DNA of 5,828 nt. Source: an uncultured Clostridia bacterium (GTDB lineage: Bacteria > Bacillota > Clostridia > Oscillospirales > CAG-272). Location: positions 1 to 5,828 of the forward strand of contig CAJGCF010000077.1 in NCBI GenBank assembly GCA_904501865.1, read 5' to 3'. The notes below the pieces were generated by a model. It had not been told where the DNA came from, ran no database searches, and saw only the letters and a program-made list of their open reading frames with translations. Shown piece by piece: positions 1-4,379 of the stretch. A program made the translations under genes and the position numbers. Within the stretch, counting starts at the first letter, position 1. Every line of letters begins with the position of its first letter.

Positions 1-522
1 GACTGCTGCCATCATAAATCCGTAAAGAAGATTGACTGGTGCGTAGCCCTCGCTGAACAGTCCGTTTGTCAAAAAGGCTACGTCAAGCGCAAGGATTCCC
101 CACGTGAAAGCTCTTTTTTTCTTGAACGCTTTTACAAAGGTTCCGTCAAAAATTATGCGTGTCAGGAAAAAACCAACAGCGATTATTCCACATACGATTA
201 TAACGTTGAATGCTCCGGGAGCAAACGCGGATAAAGGTTGATCACCCGAGTCTCTGAAGTCTGAGAGGACTGTGTCTCTGCCAAGAGCATAGTATATCAT
301 AAGCATTGGTGTAAGGAATACCTTTTTGTCGTCGGTAAAGAGTGCCGAAAAGACCACAAAGGCACAAAGCACACACAATATAGGAATATATACGGCGTGA
401 CCGTGAGTTCCTGACGTTATACAGAGAATGGCAAACAAGACGGGATACCATACGGTCTTTTGGGCTTGTACAAGCCAATTTATGAAAGAGTATTTTTCTC
501 TTAATGTTTTGAAATACCCCAT
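1..522 (-). CDS. Polytopic membrane protein of unknown function (N-terminal 174 residues, 3' end outside the window)
   Basis: An open frame runs from ATG at 522 to the window edge without a stop, beginning MGYFKTLREKYSF. The start is supported by AAAGGAG at 528-534, six bases upstream, and by its own promoter further up. About six hydrophobic segments can be seen, near residues 24-39, 43-62, 67-82, 103-125, 139-156 and 160-174, separated by short charged loops (TDDKK near 63-67, a KAFKKKR basic loop near 131-137). An acidic, probably extracytoplasmic or loop segment, GRDTVLSDFRDSGD, lies at 81-94. No enzyme motif is recognisable. The topology would fit an O-antigen polymerase/ligase-like or other surface-polymer membrane protein, and the nearby glycan operon makes that attractive, but this is inference only. 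It forms a separate transcription unit from the upstream TIM-barrel gene, because a terminator and a new promoter lie between them. Confidence 0.75.
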   Translation of the reverse strand, partial: MGYFKTLREKYSFINWLVQAQKTVWYPVLFAILCITSGTHGHAVYIPILCVLCAFVVFSALFTDDKKVFLTPMLMIYYALGRDTVLSDFRDSGDQPLSAFAPGAFNVIIVCGIIAVGFFLTRIIFDGTFVKAFKKKRAFTWGILALDVAFLTNGLFSEGYAPVNLLYGFMMAAV

Positions 523-548
523 AAGCTCTCCTTTCTCTTTAACTCTGT

Positions 549-576
549 GCATTTATGTATCACCATACATCTATGC
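549..576. repeat. Symmetrical inverted repeat in the leader of the membrane-protein gene
   Basis: On the plus strand GCAT (549-552) and ATGTAT (555-560) are mirrored by ATACAT (565-570) and ATGC (573-576) around a four-base centre. Two mismatched bases on each side sit in symmetrical positions. It begins about 11 bases after the predicted transcription start, so it could be an operator bound by a dimeric regulator or a 10-bp RNA hairpin with a small internal loop. The sequence does not decide between these. Confidence 0.6.
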
Positions 577-593
577 CAATCCGCACTCTTTGC

Positions 594-622
594 ATTATAC
601 CATAATATTATCTCAAAATCAA
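594..622 (-). promoter_or_regulatory. Sigma-A promoter for the membrane-protein gene
   Basis: On the minus strand TTGATT (617-622) and TATAAT (594-599) are separated by exactly 17 bases. Transcription would start near 587, giving a leader of about 65 nt before the ATG at 522. The -35 box lies only nine bases beyond the T-tract of the preceding terminator. Confidence 0.8.
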
Positions 623-630
623 GAGCTTTT

Positions 631-665
631 AAAAAAGATCCACACATCGCGGAGCGCCTGCGGAT
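631..665 (-). terminator. Imperfect intrinsic terminator after the PHP/TIM-barrel operon
   Basis: On the minus strand ATCCGCA (665-659) can pair with TGTGGAT (644-638) with one G-U wobble, enclosing a GCG/CGC inner helix around CTC. A C and six Ts (636-631) follow. It lies 125 bases after the stop of the TIM-barrel gene. The stem contains bulges, so strength is uncertain. No better hairpin with a T-run is visible between 666 and 790. Confidence 0.5.
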
Positions 666-790
666 TAATAGCAATTTTGTTATTGCTTTCTCGGCACAAA
701 AAGTGTAAGAATATCGCGGCGATAACGGGGTGGATTTTATGAGCTTTACTCTAAAGAAAAGCAATCAGAGATTTTTTATTGTCACAGCCC

Positions 791-1654
791 TTATGTGTGA
801 GACTTATTATGCTCCGCGATAAATCTTGCTACCTTTGCGTAGGAGGCGCACATATCATCGAATATCTCGGTGGGGAGGCTCGCGCTCGGAGCACATTCGA
901 GAGATACGACGCCGTCAAAGCCTACTTCGGCAAGCGCGGCGGAAAAGTCCTTCCAATCCGTCGTGCCGAAGAAGGGGAGCAGGTGCTCGTCGTTATGGCC
1001 TCTGTTGTCGTGAACGTGAAGCGCCTTGACGTATTCTCCACACTCTCTCATCGCACGGGCGGGAGGCCAATCGGCATATATGTTGGAGTGTCCCGTGTCA
1101 AGACACATAGCAAAATGAGGGTCGTTTATCTCCTTGATGAGAGAAAGTATATCCGACGGAGTGGATAGCGAGAAATTGACGAAGGGCATGTTTTCAAGGC
1201 AGATTATAACGTTTTCTGCTTTTGCCGTTTTCAAAAGCTCGCGCATAAACTTGAGATTGAGCTGCCATGTTTGCTCTGCGCCACCGGTCACGATGTCGCT
1301 TGTGCCACAAGGCATAATTGGGTGTACCACCCAATATTTCGCGCCGAGTATGGCAGCTGCACGTATGGATCTTTGCATCTTTTCAATTCTTTCGGCCCTG
1401 TCTTCCTCGGTCGCGTCTGCGGGAGGGTATCTCCAGGGACCGTGCACCTGCCATATACTTATTCCTGCCTCGTCGGCAAGCCTTTTCTCATTTAAAAGAG
1501 CTTCAACAAAGCTCTCGTCGTCGAGAGTGTACCAAGGTCCGTCTGTGTTCATCATGCCGAAATCGTAGCAGTCAAAGCCAAGAGCCTTGAGTCTTTTGTA
1601 TCTTTCCTCGCCCCATTTTGCTCGGGCAGCGCTGTTGGATATTCCTATTTTCAT
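791..1654 (-). CDS. Sugar phosphate isomerase/epimerase-like TIM-barrel protein
   Basis: This 287-residue protein fits the xylose-isomerase-like / AP endonuclease 2 TIM-barrel superfamily (COG1082 type), cytosolic enzymes that use a divalent metal to isomerise or epimerise sugars and related polyols. Visible marks are the N-terminal strand MKIGISNSA, H71 in QVHGPW, H111 in VVHP, E154 in CLEN, D186 and H189 in CLDTGH, H213 and H215 in ALHVHDN, and E253 in SLEC. E154, D186, H213/H215 and E253 are in the places expected for the metal ligands and catalytic acids, so the enzyme looks active. The length is normal for the family. The substrate cannot be told. The ATG at 1654 has only a weak ribosome binding site (AGAGTAAG) and lies 38 bases after the PHP gene stop, so the two are probably co-transcribed. 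It could also act on hydroxypyruvate- or inositol-type substrates. Confidence 0.9.
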   Translation of the reverse strand: MKIGISNSAARAKWGEERYKRLKALGFDCYDFGMMNTDGPWYTLDDESFVEALLNEKRLADEAGISIWQVHGPWRYPPADATEEDRAERIEKMQRSIRAAAILGAKYWVVHPIMPCGTSDIVTGGAEQTWQLNLKFMRELLKTAKAENVIICLENMPFVNFSLSTPSDILSLIKEINDPHFAMCLDTGHSNIYADWPPARAMRECGEYVKALHVHDNRGHNDEHLLPFFGTTDWKDFSAALAEVGFDGVVSLECAPSASLPTEIFDDMCASYAKVARFIAEHNKSHT

Positions 1655-1692
1655 AAGCTTACTCTTTTTTGTGTTTTGATGTTTTTAAATTA

Positions 1693-2382
1693 TCAGTCGT
1701 GCCGTTTGCCGCGAAAGAGCGTCATTTCCTGATTCTTGACTCGCTTGACAAAATCTGTCTCGTCGAGAATAGGGGTTTGGGATATCATACCGCCAAACGT
1801 GGATTGCTGTTCGCCCAAGTGATTATCCGTGCCCGAAAACTCAATAAGACCGTAGCTTTGCGCGTATATTTCAGCCATTGAATTTTCAAGTGGAGTGCGG
1901 TTTGCGTTGTATACCTCTACTCCGTGTACGGAGCGCGGGAAAAGGCGAATGTGGTCTATATATGCGGCCTCGCGGAATGGGTGAGCCTGTATTATCAGCG
2001 CACCTTGCTCTGCCATCAGGGCAAGCATTTGCCTTTTGGTCAGGCTCTCGATTTCGGGGTGTTCGAGAAACCAAGCCTTGTCAAGACCGTAAATGAGAAA
2101 ATCCGTTCCCTTGTAAGAGCTTTCAATTCCCAAAAATACCGATAGACCTATTTCTTTTCCAATACGGACTCCCGCCTCGTAATCGGAAAAATAAAATTCT
2201 ATTCTGTCCTCATAGGGAAGGGATCTGTCACCATTTATGTTCCCGTCGAGAAAATGATTGGTGATAAAAACACCGTCATAGCCCGCGCTTTTGTAAAATT
2301 CAAGATTTTCCCTGACGCCCACCTTGGCGCACTTGCTGACGGGATAGGTGTGTAAATGAGTTTCGTACAAATAGGTTTTCAT
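1693..2382 (-). CDS. PHP-domain metal-dependent phosphoesterase
   Basis: This 229-residue protein is a single PHP (polymerase and histidinol phosphatase) domain, a distorted TIM barrel that binds two or three metals and hydrolyses phosphate esters. Motif I is ETHLHT (H9, H11), followed by D36 in GYDG, H43 in TNHF, E87 in GIES, H134 in QAHPF, and the last metal motif GTDNH (D186, H188). The full ligand set appears present, so it should be active. It is shorter than typical histidinol phosphatases (about 260-280 residues), and no histidine-biosynthesis gene is nearby, so a hisK/hisJ assignment is not supported. The substrate is unknown; small phosphorylated sugars or nucleotides are plausible. 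It is the first gene of a two-gene operon with the TIM-barrel enzyme and has its own promoter and an unusually complete ribosome binding site. Confidence 0.9.
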   Translation of the reverse strand: MKTYLYETHLHTYPVSKCAKVGVRENLEFYKSAGYDGVFITNHFLDGNINGDRSLPYEDRIEFYFSDYEAGVRIGKEIGLSVFLGIESSYKGTDFLIYGLDKAWFLEHPEIESLTKRQMLALMAEQGALIIQAHPFREAAYIDHIRLFPRSVHGVEVYNANRTPLENSMAEIYAQSYGLIEFSGTDNHLGEQQSTFGGMISQTPILDETDFVKRVKNQEMTLFRGKRHD

Positions 2383-2387
2383 TATCC

Positions 2388-2399
2388 CACCGCCTTTCT
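2388..2399 (-). promoter_or_regulatory. Extended ribosome binding site of the PHP gene
   Basis: On the minus strand AGAAAGGCGGTG matches the complement of the Bacillota 16S rRNA 3' end (AGAAAGGAGGTG) at 11 of 12 positions. It lies five bases before the ATG at 2382, counting from its last G. This fixes the start codon. It practically begins at the predicted transcription start, so the leader is only about 17 nt. Confidence 0.8.
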
Positions 2400-2405
2400 A
2401 TGTTT

Positions 2406-2434
2406 ATTATAGCACGCGTTGGAAGAAAAGTAAA
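2406..2434 (-). promoter_or_regulatory. Extended -10 promoter of the PHP/TIM-barrel operon
   Basis: On the minus strand TTTACT (2429-2434) and TATAAT (2406-2411) are spaced 17 bases apart. A TGC precedes the -10 box, giving the extended TGnTATAAT form that offsets the weaker -35. The start would be near 2399. Confidence 0.8.
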
Positions 2435-2473
2435 GGAAAATTGCAAGAAATGGCGGTCTCGACAGTCCGTGAG

Positions 2474-2548
2474 CACAGGGATTCGAACCTTTACCTGAAT
2501 CTCGGGCGATTCAGGCGTCGGAGTTCAAATTGACCAATGCCGCAAACT
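2474..2548 (-). pseudogene. Distal tRNA-like remnant (unit 1)
   Basis: On the minus strand it carries a T-loop (GGTTCGAATCCC) like that of tRNA-Gln and an 8-bp perfect hairpin (CCTGAATC/GATTCAGG, 2494-2515). It has no matching T-stem 5' strand: AAAGG replaces CGGGG. The acceptor end has drifted to TGTGCTCACGG, so there is no CCA end. It is followed by non-coding sequence up to the PHP promoter. It cannot fold as a normal tRNA and most likely is a dead copy, unless the conserved hairpin gives it another role. Confidence 0.6.
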
Positions 2549-2590
2549 AAAAATCAAAAAAGATCACGTAAGGTGGTCTCTTTGATTTTT
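2549..2590. terminator. Second copy of the tRNA terminator (unit 1/unit 2 junction)
   Basis: A long hairpin with arms AAAAATCAAA... and ...TTTGATTTTT around GATCAC/GTGGTC. Compared with the copy behind the tRNA it has a C-A mismatch and a G-U pair in the stem, and a different loop base. T-runs occur on both strands, so it could work in either direction. It would back up the first terminator. Confidence 0.7.
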
Positions 2591-2674
2591 GGCTGGGGCA
2601 CAGGGATTCAGAACCTTTACCTGAATCTCGGGCGATTCAGGCGTCGGGGTTCAAATTGACCAATACCGCAAACT
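2590..2674 (-). pseudogene. Proximal tRNA-like remnant (unit 2) with intact acceptor 3' strand
   Basis: Read on the minus strand it starts with a stretch including GTATTGGTC, the same nine bases that follow the -10 box of the real tRNA gene. A body with no similarity to the tRNA 5' half follows, including a perfect 8-bp hairpin (2620-2641). It ends in CCCTGTGCCCCAGCCA, identical to the tRNA-Gln 3' end including CCA. The 5' acceptor strand TGGGGCA is missing, and an extra base breaks the T-loop (GTTCTGAA instead of GTTCGAA). No -10/-35 pair lies between it and the terminator in front, so it would be made only by read-through. Most likely a chimeric pseudogene. Confidence 0.6.
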
Positions 2675-2715
2675 AAAAATCAAAAAAGACCACGCAAGGT
2701 GGTCTTTTTGATTTT
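2675..2715. terminator. Strong intrinsic terminator of tRNA-Gln
   Basis: On the minus strand the hairpin starts directly after the encoded CCA. An A-rich arm and GACCAC pair with GTGGTC and a T-rich arm around a five-base loop, giving a stem of about 17 bp that ends in T-runs. It is nearly symmetrical, so it should also stop plus-strand transcription. Confidence 0.9.
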
Positions 2716-2791
2716 TGGCTGGGGCACAGGGATTCGAACCCCGGTAATGACGGAGTCAGAGTCCGTTGCCTTACCGCTTGGCGATGCCCCA
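2716..2791 (-). tRNA. trnQ: tRNA-Gln (anticodon CUG)
   Basis: The 76-nt gene folds as a cloverleaf. The acceptor stem TGGGGCA/TGCCCCA has U1-A72 and discriminator G73, both usual for glutamine tRNAs, and the CCA is encoded. The D-arm is GCC...GGC with AGCGGTAA in the loop. The anticodon stem ACGGA/TCCGT encloses CTCTGAC, giving anticodon CUG, which reads CAG. The T-arm is CGGGG/CCCTG with the TTCGAAT loop. The variable loop counts as six bases, one more than usual. CUG is normally an extra isoacceptor beside the UUG one in Bacillota. It stands alone here with its own promoter and terminator. Confidence 0.95.
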
Positions 2792-2820
2792 AAATGTTTT
2801 TTGGTCTCGACGACCAATAC

Positions 2821-2849
2821 ATTATAGCAGATACATTTTGCTTTGTCAA
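2821..2849 (-). promoter_or_regulatory. Full-consensus promoter of tRNA-Gln
   Basis: On the minus strand TTGACA (2844-2849) and TATAAT (2821-2826) are exactly 17 bases apart, with TGC before the -10 box. All twelve hexamer positions match the sigma-A consensus, as expected for a stable-RNA gene. The start would be near 2814, about 23 bases before the tRNA. Confidence 0.93.
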
Positions 2850-2873
2850 GTGGTTTTTGAAAAAATTTCAAAA

Positions 2874-2915
2874 AATACTACTCAACATTATCCCGAACGT
2901 GTCAATGTTAGTATT
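2874..2915. repeat. Interrupted 12-bp inverted repeat in the divergent intergenic region
   Basis: AATACT (2874-2879) and AACATT (2884-2889) on the left are mirrored by AATGTT (2904-2909) and AGTATT (2910-2915) on the right. The left arm carries a four-base insertion (ACTC), and the centre is 14 bases. It lies just upstream of the tRNA promoter. On the minus strand the right arm is followed by a T-run, so an AT-rich terminator is possible, but no transcript entering it is apparent. An operator is the alternative. Confidence 0.5.
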
Positions 2916-3020
2916 CACACAATTATCAACTTTTATAAGATCTTTAACTTAAAACGCTTCATCTTGTCGATGTTTGTATATATTTATCAAAAAAAACTGT
3001 GATAACTTAACAAGAGCCTA

Positions 3021-3049
3021 TTGATTTTTACTAATTTGTATGATATAAT
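3021..3049 (+). promoter_or_regulatory. Promoter of the glycan operon
   Basis: TTGATT (3021-3026) and TATAAT (3044-3049) are spaced by 17 bases, with TGA in front of the -10 box (extended -10 form). The start would be near 3056, leaving a leader of about 85 nt before the ATG at 3140. Confidence 0.85.
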
Positions 3050-3080
3050 TAAATATATATACCATTTTATCAATTTGTTG

Positions 3081-3126
3081 TGTCTAATGGGGCAAAAAGG
3101 ATCGAAACGCGTTACTCCCAGAGACA
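3081..3126 (+). promoter_or_regulatory. Possible leader-RNA stem upstream of the first glycan gene
   Basis: In the predicted transcript TGTCT (3081-3085) can pair with AGACA (3122-3126), and TGGG (3088-3091) with CCCA (3117-3120), with small bulges. The enclosed loop carries the palindrome AACGCGTT (3106-3113). The 3' arm ends three bases before the ribosome binding site (AAGGAG, 3129-3134). It matches no riboswitch class that I recognise. Confidence 0.35.
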
Positions 3127-3139
3127 AGAAGGAGAGAGT

Positions 3140-3655
3140 ATGAATAACGGCCTGCTTATCGTAGGTGCTGGAGCTTATGGAAGAGTGGCAAAAGAGATTG
3201 CCGAAAGTACGAAGCACTTTGACAAGATAGCGTTTGTCGATGATAACGCCGTAGGTTCGTTTGGCGGAACGTGCGTCGTAGGCAAACCTCAAGATCTTGA
3301 ATCGCTGGCAGAGGAATATAGTAACGTTATAGTTGCGATAGGTAATCCCGTGGTGCGACTTTCTATGCTCGAAACAGCGGAAGCGTTGGGTAAATTCAAT
3401 ATTCCCGTGCTGATATCTCCGTTTGCATACGTGTCTCCGTCTGCTAAGATAGACAAGGGCTCTATCATAGGACCTATGGCGGTGGTCCACACCGAGAGTG
3501 AGCTCAGGCGAGGCTGCATAATAGCGGCAGGAGCGGTCGTCAATCACGGTGCGATATGTCTTGACGGAGTTCACGTGGATTGTAACGCCGTCGTTATGGG
3601 TAATGTGACCGTTCCCGAGAAAACAAAGGTGATCGCGGGACGATCATTCCCTTGA
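3140..3655 (+). CDS. PglD/NeuD-like sugar acetyltransferase (left-handed beta-helix)
   Basis: This 171-residue protein has the two-part layout of PglD/NeuD acetyltransferases, which move an acetyl group from acetyl-CoA to the amine or hydroxyl of a UDP-sugar or sialic acid. Residues 1-90 form a Rossmann-like sugar-nucleotide domain: LLIVGAGAYGR at 5-15, FVDDN at 32-36, VAIGNP at 65-70. From about 95 on, hexapeptide repeats build a left-handed beta-helix (AKIDKGSIIG, CIIAAGAVVNHGA, VHVDCNAVVMGNVTVPEKT). H136 in NHGA is in the place of the catalytic base. Typical members have 195-215 residues; the last helix turns are missing here, although the reading frame is clean. The ATG at 3140 is chosen because AAGGAG lies five bases before it and the Rossmann strand begins at once; an upstream GTG (3080) has no such site. 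First gene of the glycan operon. Confidence 0.88.
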   Translation: MNNGLLIVGAGAYGRVAKEIAESTKHFDKIAFVDDNAVGSFGGTCVVGKPQDLESLAEEYSNVIVAIGNPVVRLSMLETAEALGKFNIPVLISPFAYVSPSAKIDKGSIIGPMAVVHTESELRRGCIIAAGAVVNHGAICLDGVHVDCNAVVMGNVTVPEKTKVIAGRSFP

Positions 3656-3728
3656 GCCACATACCTCAATTTAAACCAAATTAATAACAATTAAATCAAT
3701 ATTAAGGACAGAGAGGGTTTCTCCGTTT

Positions 3729-4379
3729 ATGTACAAGCGTTTTTTTAAGAGATTTTTTGACGTTGTTTTATCGTTTTTGGGCGCGATAGTTTTATTGCCA
3801 ATTTTTCTTATAATATCTATCGCTATATTTATAGACGATCCCGGTCCCGTGTTTTTTAGGCAAAAGAGGGTTGGAAAAAACAAAAAGCTGTTCTGGCTAC
3901 ATAAATTCAGAAGCATGAAAGTAAAGACTCCCGACGTTCCCACGCACCTGCTCACGAATCCCGAGCAGTACATTACACGCGTGGGAAGATTTTTGCGCAA
4001 AACGAGCCTTGACGAGCTCCCCCAGGTGTACGACATACTTTTCGGCAAGATGTCAATCATAGGCCCTCGTCCTGCGCTTTGGAATCAGGATGATCTTATT
4101 GCGGAGAGAGATAAATACGGAGCAAACGACATAAAGCCCGGACTCACGGGCTGGGCACAGATAAACGGTAGAGACGAGCTTGAGATACCCGTAAAGGCAA
4201 AGCTTGACGGAGATTACACCGAAAAGCTCAATGCGGGCAGATTCAAGGGCTTTGCTATGGATTTCAAATGCTTCTTCGGAACTATATTCAGTGTTCTCCG
4301 CTCGGACGGCGTGGTAGAAGGCGGCACGGGTGAGATGAAGAAGCAGGAAGAAAAGGCAGAGGAAAAGGTAGAGAGATGA
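3729..4379 (+). CDS. Phosphoglycosyl transferase (PglC/WcaJ catalytic domain)
   Basis: This 216-residue protein is a monotopic phosphoglycosyl transferase of the bacterial sugar transferase family. It moves a sugar-1-phosphate from a UDP-sugar to undecaprenyl phosphate at the cytoplasmic face of the membrane, the first committed step of many surface glycans. A re-entrant membrane helix spans about 8-34, broken at P24. It is followed by DDPGP (36-40), KFRSM (59-63), the catalytic DE pair in TSLDELPQ (D95, E96), IGPRP (111-115) and KPGLTGWAQINGRDE (136-150). The size equals the PglC minimal domain; the extra N-terminal membrane helices of WcaJ/WbaP are absent. The last 16 residues are a Lys/Glu-rich tail. 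The start is supported by the typical MYKRFFKRFFD beginning; the purine-rich site GAGAGGG is rather far upstream (11 bases). UDP-QuiNAc or diacetylated (bacillosamine-like) sugars are likely substrates given the neighbours. Confidence 0.95.
   Translation: MYKRFFKRFFDVVLSFLGAIVLLPIFLIISIAIFIDDPGPVFFRQKRVGKNKKLFWLHKFRSMKVKTPDVPTHLLTNPEQYITRVGRFLRKTSLDELPQVYDILFGKMSIIGPRPALWNQDDLIAERDKYGANDIKPGLTGWAQINGRDELEIPVKAKLDGDYTEKLNAGRFKGFAMDFKCFFGTIFSVLRSDGVVEGGTGEMKKQEEKAEEKVER

Larger units (their letters stand above)
2474..2724 (-). repeat. Two tandem 125/126-bp units derived from the tRNA-Gln gene end
   Basis: Unit 1 (2474-2598) and unit 2 (2599-2724) differ by five substitutions and one single-base insertion, so they are about 95% identical. 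Read on the plus strand, each runs from the CACAGGGATTC of the T-arm through a unit-specific body and the hairpin terminator to the tRNA acceptor 3' strand of the next copy. The third occurrence of the same start (2725) is the T-arm of the intact tRNA-Gln. The duplication therefore includes the tRNA T-arm/acceptor end and terminator but not the tRNA 5' half. Confidence 0.9.
2850..3139. other. Divergent AT-rich intergenic region without a gene
   Basis: No convincing coding frame lies between the tRNA promoter and the acetyltransferase gene. The stretch is strongly AT-rich and holds the 12-bp inverted repeat, three direct copies of TTATCAA (2923, 2984, 3067), an inverted TTATCA/TGATAA pair (2984-2989, 3000-3005), the glycan-operon promoter and an 85-nt leader. 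It is probably the regulatory region of the glycan operon. Confidence 0.6.

Noticed and set aside
428..764. Plus- and minus-strand frames of 104 and 87 residues over the membrane-gene leader
   Set aside because: They cover a promoter, a terminator and the start of the membrane-protein gene in other frames. They have no ribosome binding site and a composition unlike protein.
779..1590. Several plus-strand frames opposite the TIM-barrel gene
   Set aside because: The opposite strand encodes a protein with clear family motifs over its whole length; these frames show no motif and are antisense shadows.
1669..2145. Plus- and minus-strand frames inside the PHP gene
   Set aside because: All are out-of-frame readings of the PHP phosphoesterase gene, which has a complete metal-ligand set and a strong ribosome binding site.
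2474..2724. Tandem repeats considered as a CRISPR array
   Set aside because: The units are contiguous 125-126 bp copies without variable spacers and are clearly made of tRNA and terminator sequence.
2680..2871. Minus-strand 63-residue frame ending in GVRIPVPQP
   Set aside because: It lies on the tRNA-Gln gene and its promoter; this peptide is a typical false translation of a tRNA T-arm.
3080..3139. Upstream GTG start adding 20 residues to the acetyltransferase
   Set aside because: No ribosome binding site precedes it, the added residues do not resemble the family, and the ATG at 3140 has AAGGAG at good spacing.
2987..3574. Minus-strand 195-residue frame opposite the acetyltransferase
   Set aside because: It runs through the glycan-operon promoter and leader and is rich in Arg, Tyr and His without any domain; antisense shadow.
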